From contig CBDFFP010000002.1 in NCBI GenBank assembly GCA_965246855.1, positions 372,001 through 436,000 on the forward strand: a stretch of DNA of 64,000 nt. The letters are read 5' to 3'. The notes under the pieces were generated by a model, which searched no databases, was not told the DNA's origin, and saw nothing but the letters and a program-made list of their open reading frames with translations. Below are positions 16,674-26,200 of the stretch, piece by piece. Position 1 is the stretch's first letter; each line of letters starts with the position of its first letter. The stretch comes from UBA1952 sp965246855. GTDB lineage: Bacteria; Bacteroidota; Bacteroidia; Chitinophagales; Chitinophagaceae. Position numbers and translations under genes: made by a program.

Positions 16674-18106
16674 CCCTTAACCTGTCCCGTATTTTTGCTT
16701 AGCGGCCAGATAGATTTTGGTTTGGGCAGCCAGTAATCTGACACCTGTCCAGAGTGTTTTTTCGCCAGGCATGGGCTGCTTTTTGGAAGGCTGGAACCCG
16801 CCCAGTACGCCTACTGCTCTGACCACATCGGCCACTGTTTTTATGATTTTGGGATTGGTGAGTTGGAGTACTTCTATAATTTCTGCTTCAAAGAAGGCAC
16901 TTGCCTCTTCCTCTGCCCCCAGCCTGCCGAGCCGGTAGAGTAACAACACCCACCAGCCTACCACTGCCCATATCCACAACGCATAACCAATGCTTTGGGC
17001 GTCCTGCAATTGGGTCTGTTCTATGCCTAAGCCTGATTTTAAGATAAAATGATAGCGTTCCATCGTCCAGCGCAAGGCGTAGTAACGGCCCAGCCGTACA
17101 CAGTCTTCCACATCGTTTAGGGGCAAAGTCGTTAAGAGCAACCACTCCAAAGCGTCTTTTGCAGGCCCTTCCAGGGTGGTGATGGTGACCACCTGCGCCC
17201 GGACAGGGGCTTGTGGCAACAACGCATTTGCATTTGCTTTTGCTTTGCCGGTGCCGCTAGGTGGCAACCAGATCTGGCCGAAGCGGTAGCACACCTTTCT
17301 CTCTACCACTTTTCCTTTCTCTTTGATAGACAAAAGACCTTCTGCGGCCACAGGAAGCACCTCGGACAAAGCCCCTACTTTGACCGGCTGACCTTCATAG
17401 TATACGGTGCGCTTTTTCTGAGAAAGCCGGACCAGCAGTTCCACGCCCGCGCTTCGGGGATGGCTGTAATGCTGATAAAAGTCGGCTTCCCGGTCTCCCA
17501 CTTTGATAAAACAGACGCCCGGATGCCGGGCAGCCAGTTCGTTAGCAACCGCTGTTGTTCGGATCCATTTATAAGATTCTTTCTCCTCAATAGGGATGTG
17601 TTCCCGGCGGCTGCCTTTGTGCTTATCAGAAGGGGCGAACAGATGATGGGATACGATGCCTAAGGGCAGTCCCCCGGTACTGAGTGCCAGGGCACTGTGC
17701 AGGTTCAGCCCACGGGTCTTGCCGTCTGCCCTGCCGCCTAAAGGCCCCATGCCTGTCTTGTTACTTTGGCGGTACACCAAGTCGGTGGTATCCTCCACAA
17801 GCAAAACCGTTTTTTCTGCTGCGATGCGGGCGGTGGTACGGCTGCGATGGGTGCTGCCCAAATCCAGGTCCTGATAGCCAAAGAGCCGATGGGCGCTTTT
17901 ACGAAGGGCTGTTCCAAGAGCCGCCGAAAAAGAAGCTCCCGGATGAGCCGCCATTTGACTTGCCATCTGTTGAACCCGCTTGCCAAAGCGGGCATCAGGT
18001 AAATCCAGCCCCGAGAACTCGGCGCTAATAGAGGAAAAATGATCACACTCAAACATGTCTGCTAATGTACGCTTGACAACCAAAAAGTTGTGGGACAGGT
18101 TAAGGG
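16674..18106. mobile_element. IS4-family insertion sequence with perfect 15-bp inverted ends
   Basis: Ends CCCTTAACCTGTCCC (16674-16688) and its exact reverse complement (18092-18106); the similarity extends outward (CTCCT on both ends) and inward through a T-run. Total about 1.43 kb with a single transposase gene. No obvious target-site duplication is visible next to either end, which suggests rearrangement or decay of one flank, or that the true ends lie a few bases further out. Confidence 0.88.
16677..18083 (-). CDS. IS4-family (Tn5-like) DDE transposase
   Basis: 468 residues, full length for the family. N-terminal DNA-binding block (LDLPDARFGKRVQQMASQMAAHP). The catalytic acids are in LLVEDTTDL, VGDREADFY and the YREK-type signature YYALRWTMERYHFILKSG. 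No frameshift or stop, so it appears active. The stop codon (16677-16679) falls inside the left inverted repeat, an economical layout. The transposase is transcribed away from the periodic arrays at 18.2-18.8 kb. Confidence 0.93.
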   Translation of the reverse strand: MVVKRTLADMFECDHFSSISAEFSGLDLPDARFGKRVQQMASQMAAHPGASFSAALGTALRKSAHRLFGYQDLDLGSTHRSRTTARIAAEKTVLLVEDTTDLVYRQSNKTGMGPLGGRADGKTRGLNLHSALALSTGGLPLGIVSHHLFAPSDKHKGSRREHIPIEEKESYKWIRTTAVANELAARHPGVCFIKVGDREADFYQHYSHPRSAGVELLVRLSQKKRTVYYEGQPVKVGALSEVLPVAAEGLLSIKEKGKVVERKVCYRFGQIWLPPSGTGKAKANANALLPQAPVRAQVVTITTLEGPAKDALEWLLLTTLPLNDVEDCVRLGRYYALRWTMERYHFILKSGLGIEQTQLQDAQSIGYALWIWAVVGWWVLLLYRLGRLGAEEEASAFFEAEIIEVLQLTNPKIIKTVADVVRAVGVLGGFQPSKKQPMPGEKTLWTGVRLLAAQTKIYLAAKQKYGTG

Positions 18107-18186
18107 CAGGAGACTTCGTCGCAGGAACAAACCCTACTGCATTCCGCGCAAAAGGCTAAAAGACAAGCCTTTTGGGCTAGTGCCCG

Positions 18187-18400
18187 GAGCTTTGGGGCTC
18201 CAGCCCGAGACCATGGGGCGGTAACCCAAAACTTTGGGGTCGTGACCCAAGCTTTGGGGCTCCAGCCCAAGACTGTGGGGCTCCAGCCCGAAGCCGTCGG
18301 GGCTTGCCCAACACCGTGGGGCGGTAACCCAAAACTTTGGGGCGCTCGCCTGAGAATGTGGGGCAGTAGCCCAAGACCTGCGGCTCGGCGAAGGCTCCTA
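18187..18400. repeat. 21-bp periodic array of GGG-N6-CCC palindromes
   Basis: GGGG starts at 18194, 18215, 18236, 18256, 18277, 18299, 18318, 18339 and 18360, with a decayed unit at 18381. Typical cores are GGGCTCCAGCCC, GGGTCGTGACCC and GGGGCGGTAACCC. The inner arm pairs change together in some units (CT/AG versus TC/GA), so the inverted repeat itself seems kept. The 8-9 bp linkers vary. Reading frames in both directions code heptapeptides such as ALGLQPK-TVGLQPE; no gene is called. Confidence 0.88.
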
Positions 18401-18509
18401 CATTCGTCACAAAATAAGACCCCAAGAAAACGCCCCTCACATAATTATACAAAAATCACTATTTTCCACTTAAGCCTCAAAAACACCTCTTTTAAGGCTT
18501 CGTTTTCCC

Positions 18510-18756
18510 ATTACCCCACCTCATAGGTGGGGTCGTTCCCACAACAGGCGGGTACCCCCACCTCAAAACCGACTCAGGTCGGTTTTTACCCAACTCGTCT
18601 TCCCTTTTACCCGACTCCGGTCGGTTCGCAACAAACACCACTCGGCTGCGAACTGACCGGAGTCGCCTTTTTACCAACCCGAGTCGGTTTTTACCCGGCC
18701 CGACTTGGGCCGCAACCGACTCGGGTCGCCTAAAAACAGACTCCAGTCGGGTAAAA
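18510..18756. repeat. ~21-bp periodic array of CCGAC-TCNG-GTCGG palindromes
   Basis: After two flanking palindromes (CCCCACCTCATAGGTGGGG centred at 18523 and GGGTACCC at 18553), cores related to CCGACTCAGGTCGG are centred near 18575.5, 18597, 18617.5, 18640, 18659.5, 18682, 18704, 18722.5 and 18743.5. The mean spacing is 21.0 bp, with individual gaps of 18.5-22.5. One unit has switched to GGCCCGACTTGGGCC. T/A-runs alternate with the cores. It lies about 110 bp from the previous array but has a different unit sequence. Confidence 0.82.
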
Positions 18757-18935
18757 GGGAAGTTGGGTTACCCTGCTTGCCATAGTGGTCTTGCGGCTCG
18801 GCGAAGGCCCCGCCATCGCCGTAAATAATTACGCACAGGAGACGAAGGAAGAAGTCTTCGCAGAACAGAGATTGAAACTTCTGCCTGCCAATTTTTCTTG
18901 CGCATTTCGCCTTCCCACCCTTTCTTTGCAAGAAA

Positions 18936-18949
18936 ATACCAACTGGTAT
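18936..18949. promoter_or_regulatory. Probable TetR operator ATACCA-AC-TGGTAT
   Basis: A perfect inverted repeat with 6-bp arms and a 2-bp centre lies 6 bp before the ATG of the TetR gene. Position and symmetry fit autoregulation by the encoded repressor. Confidence 0.6.
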
Positions 18950-18955
18950 GTTTTT

Positions 18956-19546
18956 ATGAAGAAGGCCGAAGAAACCCGGAAAACCATTCTGCAAAAAGCA
19001 TTTGCGCTTTCCTATGCACACGGCTACCGGCCCACCAGCATTGATACCATTATTGCGGAGATTGGGGTAACGAAAGGCGCGTTCTACTACCATTTCAAAA
19101 ACAAAGACGAAATGGGCGTGGCCATCATTGAGGAGATTCTGAAACCGACGTTCTTGGGCGGTTTTGCCAAGGCTTTGGCGGCGGAAAAGAATCCGTTGGA
19201 GGGCATCTACAACCTGATGGAAAACCTGCTTCTAAACGATAATTTTCTGCGGGTGGAATGCGGCTGTCCGGTGGCGAATCTGGCCGGGGAAATGGCCCCT
19301 TGGAACGGCCCGTTTACAGAGGCACTACGGGCGCTCACCGAAGAGCTAACGCATGAAATGGCTGCCCTTCTGGAGCGCGGAAAGGCAGAAGGTTTTGTGG
19401 GACGTCAGGTGGCCGCCAAGCAAACAGTTCTGTTTATTCTTTCCGGCTATTGGGGTGTGCGGACGCTGGGGAAGCTGGAAGGTAGCCCTGCCGTTTACAC
19501 GTCTTATTTGAAAGGCTTGAAACAATACCTGGATTCGCTGCGCTAA
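18956..19546 (+). CDS. TetR/AcrR-family transcriptional regulator
   Basis: 196 residues from the ATG at 18956 (MKKAEETRKTILQKAF); a longer upstream frame has no family similarity. The N-terminal helix-turn-helix is GYRPTSIDTIIAEIGVTKGAFYYHFKNKDEMGVAII. The C-terminal ligand domain has a TetR_C_10/16-like look (CGCPVANLAGEMA...FVGRQVAAKQTVLFILSGYWGVRTLGK). A 14-bp palindrome right before the start is a likely operator. It probably regulates itself and the two small membrane genes that follow by 30 bp and 3 bp on the same strand. The inducer is unknown. Confidence 0.88.
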   Translation: MKKAEETRKTILQKAFALSYAHGYRPTSIDTIIAEIGVTKGAFYYHFKNKDEMGVAIIEEILKPTFLGGFAKALAAEKNPLEGIYNLMENLLLNDNFLRVECGCPVANLAGEMAPWNGPFTEALRALTEELTHEMAALLERGKAEGFVGRQVAAKQTVLFILSGYWGVRTLGKLEGSPAVYTSYLKGLKQYLDSLR

Positions 19547-19576
19547 AAATTTTTACCCCAAAGGCATCCTGACAAA

Positions 19577-20035
19577 ATGTATCAAGAACTTCTTTCCGCA
19601 CACTCTTTCACCCGTTGGCTGGTACTCGTTGCGCTGCTGTTTGCGATTTACCGCGCGGGCAAAGGTTTCTGGCAAAAAAAGCCTTTCACGAAAAGAGACA
19701 ACACCGTTCGTCACTGGACGGCAACCATCGCGCAGATTCAGCTGCTGATCGGGATGTTGCTGTACTTCAAAAGCCCGATTATCCACTATTTCCACACACA
19801 TTTCCGGGAAGCGGTGGATTCGTTAGACACGACTTTCTTCGGCCTTATTCATCCGCTGTTGATGCTTTCCGCAATTGTGGTTCTCAGCATCGGCTCCTCG
19901 TTCACCAAACGCCGGACAACAGACAGCGACAAGTTCCGAACCATGCTCATTTGGTATGGTGGCGCGCTGCTGATTATTCTCCTTGCCATTCCGTGGCCTT
20001 TCTCTCCCCTTGCTTCCCGACCCCTTATCCGATAA
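19577..20035 (+). CDS. Small four-helix membrane protein, unknown
   Basis: 152 residues with about four membrane helices (near 13-27, 47-64, 85-106 and 121-140). Conserved-looking histidines sit near helix ends (HSFTRW at residue 9, RHW at 45, IHPLL at 91), as in small cytochrome b-like or CopD-like proteins, but heme binding is only a guess. It is 30 bp downstream of the TetR gene and 3 bp upstream of a DUF3817 gene, so the three likely form one operon. Confidence 0.7.
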   Translation: MYQELLSAHSFTRWLVLVALLFAIYRAGKGFWQKKPFTKRDNTVRHWTATIAQIQLLIGMLLYFKSPIIHYFHTHFREAVDSLDTTFFGLIHPLLMLSAIVVLSIGSSFTKRRTTDSDKFRTMLIWYGGALLIILLAIPWPFSPLASRPLIR

Positions 20036-20038
20036 AAA

Positions 20039-20353
20039 ATGATGACTAACCTCCTCCAAACCAAAACCGGCAGGCTGCGTATTCTCGGCTTGCTGGAAGG
20101 CGTTTCTCTGCTGCTGTTGCTCGTCGTTGCCGTGCCTATGAAATACGCCTTTAATAACCCTTCGCTCACGCAGGCAATCGGCCCGGTGCATGGCGCGCTG
20201 TTTCTGCTTTTTGTGATTAACGCGTTGAGCGTTGGCGTAGAGCAGCAATGGGATTTCCGGCAAACGACGTGGAAGGTGATTGCAGCCTGCTTTATTCCTT
20301 TCGGCACGTTCTATATTGACCGGAAGATCCTGAGTAAAATCCAAACGCAGTAG
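20039..20353 (+). CDS. DUF3817 family integral membrane protein
   Basis: 104 residues, three membrane helices. The family blocks are clear: RLRILGLLEGVSLLLLLVVAVPMKYAF, GPVHGALFLLFVINAL and FIPFGTFYIDRKIL. The function of DUF3817 is unknown. It is likely co-transcribed with the preceding membrane gene and TetR regulator. A shared hairpin terminator follows. Confidence 0.85.
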   Translation: MMTNLLQTKTGRLRILGLLEGVSLLLLLVVAVPMKYAFNNPSLTQAIGPVHGALFLLFVINALSVGVEQQWDFRQTTWKVIAACFIPFGTFYIDRKILSKIQTQ

Positions 20354-20376
20354 GAACGACCATCCCTTCTAAAAGC

Positions 20377-20410
20377 AAAACCGGCAACGAAGAATCTCGC
20401 TGCCGGTTTT
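20377..20410. terminator. Bidirectional terminator between convergent genes
   Basis: AAAACCGGCA / TGCCGGTTTT with a 14-bp loop, between the plus-strand DUF3817 gene and the minus-strand OmpA-like gene. Confidence 0.85.
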
Positions 20411-20431
20411 GGTCAAATGGATTCCCCAAGA

Positions 20432-21808
20432 TTACTTGGCGTAGTTGCGGAGCCGGATTTCGGTGCGGCGGTTTTGGGCGCGGCCAGCGGCGGTTTCGTT
20501 GGTAGCTACCGGCTGGGTTTTGCCAAAGCCTGTAGCCGTGAGGCGGGTGGCGGCGATGCCTTTGGAGATAAAGTAGGTACGAACCGCATCGGCGCGCTCC
20601 TGCGACAAGATCAGGTTGCGCTCCTCGGAGCCTACGTTATCCGTGTGGCCTTCAATATCGGCGTAGAGCGATGGGTCAGTTTGCAGTACGGCTACCACCG
20701 CATCGAGCGAGGCATTAGAAATAGGTTTCAGCGTCGCTTTGCCGGTTTCAAAGAAAATAGCCTTTGCTGCTTTGGATACTTGATTGATAATTTCCTCGCG
20801 GATTTCCGGACAGCCGCCGTTGGTTTTGCTGTAAGCATCCGGGCAGCGGTCATCTTTATCCAAAAAGCCGTCGCCGTCTTTATCGGGTGGCGGGCATCCT
20901 TGATATACCGTCGTTCCGGCCACATACGGGCATTTGTCGTCCTTGTCGCTGATGCCATCGCCATCGGAATCCGGGCAGCCTTTCAGCGCGGCGAGGCCCG
21001 CTACCAGCGGACAAGCATCGTCTTTGTCGGGCACGCCGTCGCCATCGGAATCGGGGCAGCCGTCAAAGTTTGGCAGTCCGGCAATCATCGGACATTTATC
21101 CAGCGAATCGGTGATGCCGTCGCGGTCGGTGTCGATAAACGGCGGTGCCTCGGTTATAACGGGCTTTTTGTAGCCCGGCTTGAACCAATACACGATACCG
21201 ACCACGTGCTGAAGATGAGCCTGCACTTGGTCGCCAAGAGACGCTTTGTAGGCAGATTCCAGATTGAGCGAAAGGTTTTTGGCTAGACTTATGTTCACTC
21301 CCGCGCCAATGGGAGCCACAGCGTTAAAATCCTTTTTGTATGTTGTAGCCGCAATCCCTCCAAATACATAAGGAGAGATGATATACTGGTCGCGCGGCAG
21401 GATGTTGAAGCTAAGGCGTACATCAAATGAGCCGAAAAAGAAATTATTCCGGGTACTGGAATCATACTTTTTCCGGTTGATGAAAGCCGCGTCTTTCTTA
21501 GACATGGGCATATCCATGTTGCTTATGTTGATGCCTGCGCTCACATCTAGCCAACGGTTAAGCTGGTACCAATAAGAAACGCGCACCGTGGGGTTCCATT
21601 GGAAAATCGTGCTTTTGGCAGTGTCGTCTTTTCCGCTTTCTGGATTGTAGGAAATGCGGTATAGGTTAGTGGCGAAATAGTCGCTGGTTTGCGGACCGTA
21701 AAAGTCGGTTCCTCCAAAATGAACGCCGATACCATGTAGGTGTTGGGCTTGACTGGTTAGGCCGGAGAGCATCAACGCAGCAAGGAGTGTTTTATATTTC
21801 GTGTTCAC
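20432..21808 (-). CDS. OmpA-family outer-membrane protein with calcium-type repeats
   Basis: 458 residues with a signal peptide (MNTKYKTLLAALMLSGLTSQAQ). Residues ~25-205 form a predicted beta-barrel. Residues ~222-330 are thrombospondin type 3-like repeats (DTDRDGITDSLDKCP, DSDGDGVPDKDDACP, DKDGDGFLDKDDRCP), which bind calcium. The OmpA peptidoglycan-binding domain follows at ~345-455 (IEGHTDNVGSEERNLILSQERADAV, GFGKTQPVATNETAAGRAQNRRTEI). It tethers the outer membrane to the cell wall. It is separate from the sus pair upstream. Confidence 0.93.
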   Translation of the reverse strand: MNTKYKTLLAALMLSGLTSQAQHLHGIGVHFGGTDFYGPQTSDYFATNLYRISYNPESGKDDTAKSTIFQWNPTVRVSYWYQLNRWLDVSAGINISNMDMPMSKKDAAFINRKKYDSSTRNNFFFGSFDVRLSFNILPRDQYIISPYVFGGIAATTYKKDFNAVAPIGAGVNISLAKNLSLNLESAYKASLGDQVQAHLQHVVGIVYWFKPGYKKPVITEAPPFIDTDRDGITDSLDKCPMIAGLPNFDGCPDSDGDGVPDKDDACPLVAGLAALKGCPDSDGDGISDKDDKCPYVAGTTVYQGCPPPDKDGDGFLDKDDRCPDAYSKTNGGCPEIREEIINQVSKAAKAIFFETGKATLKPISNASLDAVVAVLQTDPSLYADIEGHTDNVGSEERNLILSQERADAVRTYFISKGIAATRLTATGFGKTQPVATNETAAGRAQNRRTEIRLRNYAK

Positions 21809-21850
21809 AAGGAGTGCTGGTTTAAAGTTGTGAAAATGTGCCTGTCTCGC

Positions 21851-23215
21851 TTACGGAAGTGCCCACCAAACGGGTGTAGAGATGGGTTTGGAAATCACAT
21901 TGGGGTTGGTATTGCGCTCTTGCTGGGATACCGGATAGCGTTGCAGAATAACGTTGATAGCGCCATTCGGATTGGGCGTGAGCGCGGGCAGCTTGGTGCG
22001 GCGGTAGTCGGAATACGCTTCCGTCTGGCCGAACATAGCAATCCATTTTTCATACATCACGCGACCTAAATCAACGTCTGTCGCCGTGTAGGTGGCGATA
22101 TCTGCACCGTTGTAATCTCCTCCGGTAGATAACAGACAAGACTCTCTGATACCGGCGTTCAGTGCGGCAGCCGCTTCTGCCAATCTGCCCTGACGCACAT
22201 ACACTTCGGCGCGCAGAAATTGAGCTTCCATAAAGGTTACTAACGGCGTGGATTTGCTACCGCTTCCGGCCAGATAGCTGCCCCAGTAGCATACATTTTC
22301 ATCCGGCTCCGCAATAGGACTTCCATACACATCTCCGAAACCACTGGAGTCGAAATAGGAATAAAGGCGCAAATCCTGCGGACGCAACTTCATGGAATCC
22401 ACCAGCGGCTCGGCAGCCACCACATAGGCACGGTTGTTCAAGTAAGCATACCATTGATTTTGCTCGTTGGCCGGGTCTCCATGCTTCGTCATGCAGTCTT
22501 CAGCAGCGGAGCTAATGCCATTATCCAATGCAGCCAGAACGGCGGCAGGGTCGTAGATAGTTTTGTTGCTGTAACGATTGAGGTAACGGGCTTTGAGGGT
22601 GTACGCCGTTTTAATCCACGAGTCAGGGCTACCACCGAAAATCAAGTCATCAGTTCCGGGCAGGTCTATGTTGTCTGCTTCGGGTTGGCTCAGCTTCAGG
22701 ACAGCGCTGTCCAACATCTTGATAACGCCGTCTATCACCACAGCCTGTGCGTCAAACTTGGGCTGGTAAATGGTGAAGGGATTCAAAGCCTCTTTGTATG
22801 GAACATCGCCCCAATAATCCGCCAGCACGCCCCAGTTCATCGCCATCAACACCTGCGTGACGCCATCGTACCAGGGATTTTTCGCACCAAAGTTTTTCCG
22901 AAGCTGGTCGCCATTATAGAGCGCTTGGTAAATCTGGTTCCACTGGTTGTCGGTAGCGTTCTCGGTGAGGTTATACACCTGCACGTCCGACGCTCCCTGT
23001 ACGCCTACCCCATGCTGAATGAAAATGCCGCCGGTGCGGGGAAGGTCACTTTCATAAGTGTTCATGGTGGACACTTCCAGCGCAGCGAGTTGCGTAGAAG
23101 CAGTTCCTTGTGTAGGTGTATTCGGGTTAGTATAGTAATCTTCCGACTTTCGGCAAGAGGCTATGCTCAAGATCAAAGCACTCCCCCAAAGGGTTCTTTT
23201 TAAAATCGTATTCAT
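21851..23215 (-). CDS. SusD/RagB-family nutrient-binding lipoprotein
   Basis: 454 residues, lipoprotein signal with lipobox SIASC (cysteine 21). It has the SusD-like 2 pattern: ATDNQWNQIYQALYNGDQLRK, QVLMAMNWGVLADYWGDVPYKEAL, FGGSPDSWIKTAYTLKARYLNRYS and the C-terminal GRVMYEKWIAMFGQTEAYSDYRR. It sits at the cell surface as the lid of the SusC transporter encoded immediately upstream (31-bp gap, same operon). Substrate cannot be deduced: no glycoside hydrolase or peptidase is next to the pair. Confidence 0.93.
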   Translation of the reverse strand: MNTILKRTLWGSALILSIASCRKSEDYYTNPNTPTQGTASTQLAALEVSTMNTYESDLPRTGGIFIQHGVGVQGASDVQVYNLTENATDNQWNQIYQALYNGDQLRKNFGAKNPWYDGVTQVLMAMNWGVLADYWGDVPYKEALNPFTIYQPKFDAQAVVIDGVIKMLDSAVLKLSQPEADNIDLPGTDDLIFGGSPDSWIKTAYTLKARYLNRYSNKTIYDPAAVLAALDNGISSAAEDCMTKHGDPANEQNQWYAYLNNRAYVVAAEPLVDSMKLRPQDLRLYSYFDSSGFGDVYGSPIAEPDENVCYWGSYLAGSGSKSTPLVTFMEAQFLRAEVYVRQGRLAEAAAALNAGIRESCLLSTGGDYNGADIATYTATDVDLGRVMYEKWIAMFGQTEAYSDYRRTKLPALTPNPNGAINVILQRYPVSQQERNTNPNVISKPISTPVWWALP

Positions 23216-23246
23216 TGCTGTTTTTCGTTTGAGTTCTGAAGACGGA

Positions 23247-26200
23247 TTAGAGGCCTACCCGCAGGTTGATGGAGTACGACCGGGTACCTGGGTTATTGAA
23301 ATAATCCCAACCGCCAATGTTGGAGCCGGCACCCGTAAGGCTCGTTTCCGGATCCACGCCTTTGTAGTCGGTCAGCAACCATAGGTTACGACCCGTAACG
23401 CTTACATCAATATAATTGAATTGGCGCAACCGTCCTTTGTTGGCAATGTTGAAGCGATAGCCCAGATTAAGGGTGCGGAGACGTACCCAACCGCCGTTTT
23501 GAATCGCATTTTCCGCCGCATTATTACCGGCATCACCTTTGAATGTGCGGTAGTAATAGTTGGCAGAAACGGAGTCTGTAGTGTTTTCCTTACCCCACTG
23601 GTCCCTGCGGGAAGCTGTAGAGTCAAACACGCCTTGAATGAGGTAGTTCTGCTCGCGGTTTGCCGACTCTTCTGTGCGGCCCAGGTTGTTGAGGCGGGCG
23701 TAAGTTCCGTTCCAGATATAGCCACCATGTCGTATGTCAAACAAGGCACTCGCGTAAAACCCCTTGTAATTGATGGTCGTGGAAAGGTTCATCAGCCAGT
23801 CCGGATTAGGATTACCCAGATTTTTGGTCTTGGAAGATACCTGCGCTTGTCCATTAGAGTCCAGCAGCAGTTGGCCCTGCCCGTTGCGCTTCCAGGCTGT
23901 TCCGTAAAAAACACCATAGGGCTGGCCCACGATGGCGTAGGATTGCAGTTGCGTAAAGCCCTCCTCTATTGAAATCTCGGAAACGCCCGGCGTAAGGCTC
24001 AGGATTTTAGACACGTTTTTAGAAAAAATACCGCCCACATTCCAAGTAAGGTCTTTCTTCTTAATCACATCTACATTCAGTCCCAATTCAATCCCCTTGT
24101 TTTCTACTTCGCCCGCGTTCACATATTCGGCCTGGAAGCCTGTGCTTCCGGCAACGGGTTTCTGGATGAGGTTGTCGCTGGTAAGTTGGCGATAAACCGT
24201 TGCTTCCAAGTTCACGCGGCTTTTAAATAAACGGAGTTCCAAGCCCGCCTCTATGCCTTCGGTGTGTGCCGGAACAAGGCCGCCGGGATATTTCACATTG
24301 CTCACCGCATAGCCCGCTTGCCCCAGGTAAGGAAAGCTATTGCCATCGGTATTTCCATCGGTAATGAAAGGCTGTGTGTAATAAGCGAAAGGACGGTCGC
24401 GGTAGGTATATACATCCACCCCGTTGCCCACATCCGCGTACGCCGCCCGGATTTTTCCGTAAGAAAGCCAGGAAGGACGGTGGCGGATAGACTCCGAGAA
24501 TACCCAAGCACCTTCTGCCTTAGGGTAGAAAACCGAGCGGCCACCGCGTCCAAAGGCGGTCGACCAGTCGGAGCGCCCTGAGAGAGTCAAAAACAGCCGA
24601 CTCCGATATCCCAAGGCTACTTCACTATACAAGCCTTGTGTTTGCAAAAACGAGCTTAGGTTGCTGGCGTAAAGGGAACTGGTATTACCAAGGTTGTAGA
24701 GGTTGGGAATCTGAAGGTTGCGTCCGCGCTCGAAAGTGCTTCCGGATTTGTTGTCCCAAATATTATAGCCCACCAGCGCATTCACATCAAAATCTTCGGA
24801 AAGCTGCTTTGAATAACGCAGAATCAGATCAGAATACACTTGCGTGTAGTAAGACTGATTTAGATTTACTTGTCCAAGCTGGTCGGCAGCGTCGTTGGCT
24901 TTAGAGCCGATGTCATAAATCTGACGCGAGTTGGTGTTGTAATTGTCCACGCCCAGCCGCCAGTTTAGGCTGAGCGATGGTGTAAAGTTGAGGTTGGTGT
25001 AGAAACTTCCATACACGCGGTTGGTAACGTCGGTGTAGGGATTGCGTTCTACTGTAAAGCGCGGATTGTCGTAAACAGAGAAGTATTGGGTTTGCCGCCC
25101 GGTAGAGTCGCGCCAGTAGTCCACATCATAATTGATGGGTGCGCGGAACAAAGTAAGGGCGACGCCACCCACATTAGAGCCGTTCTGAACCCGCGTAGCG
25201 TTTGAGTTGGCGAAGTTGGCCACTACGCCCACCTTCAGCCATTCCGCCAGTTTGGTCTCCCCGGAGAAGTTTACCGTAAAGCGGTCAAAGCGGCTGTTCG
25301 GAATCACGCCTTTGTTGGAAGTATTGCCAATGCCCAAGCGGAAAACGGCTCTTTCGTTTCCTCCGTCAATCGCTACGTTGTTTGTCCATTCTGCCCCTGT
25401 CTGGAAAAACTTCTTGTTGTTGTCATAAAGCGGAACGCCTGCTGTGTCGGCGCGTGGCCCCCAGCTTTGCGGCGTTCTGTTGGAGTACAAACCGCCGGAA
25501 CCCTGAATATATTTGTTCTGGAACTTCGGTAGTTTGTTTACCTCAAAGAAATTCACGCCCGTACTCACGGTTACGCCCAATCGCTTGCCCGTCCCGTATT
25601 TTCCTTTTTTGGTAGTGATAATAATGGCGCCGTTACCACCGCGTGCGCCATAAAGCGCCGCCGCTGCCGGGCCGCGCAGCACCGTCACCGATTCAATATC
25701 GCTTGGGTTAATATCAATGGCGCGGTTGGATTCATTCACGCCCGTCAGGTTTTGGTTGAATGGATTGTCTCCCGCAGTAGGCTGCGAGGTTCCGTTGTCA
25801 AACGGAATACCATCCACCACAAATAGCGGCTGGTTGTCGCCGCTAAGGGAAGTATTGCCGCGTAGCAGGATTTTGGAAGAAGCGCCCGGTGTGCCGCCGC
25901 TTCCGGTAACCTGTGCGCCCGGCGCTTTGGCTGCCAGTGCTTCCACCACATTTTGTTCGCCGGAGCCGACGAGTGTTTCACCGCTCACTTCCGTTGCCGT
26001 GTAGCCAATGCGCTTTTTCTCTTTGCGGATGCCCAGCGCCGTTACCACGGTTTCGTTCAGTGCCTTTACGCTGCTGTTGAGCTTAAAAACCATGAGATTA
26101 CTCGTAACCTTCGCTTCCTGGTCGTTGTAGCCCAGCGCACGGATAATTAGGGTGGCTCCTTGCGGCGCATTCAGGGAGAACTTGCCATCGGCATCCGTCT

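Noticed and set aside
16660..18120. Target-site duplication of the IS element
   Set aside because: I compared 8-12 bp on both sides at several possible ends and found no convincing direct repeat.
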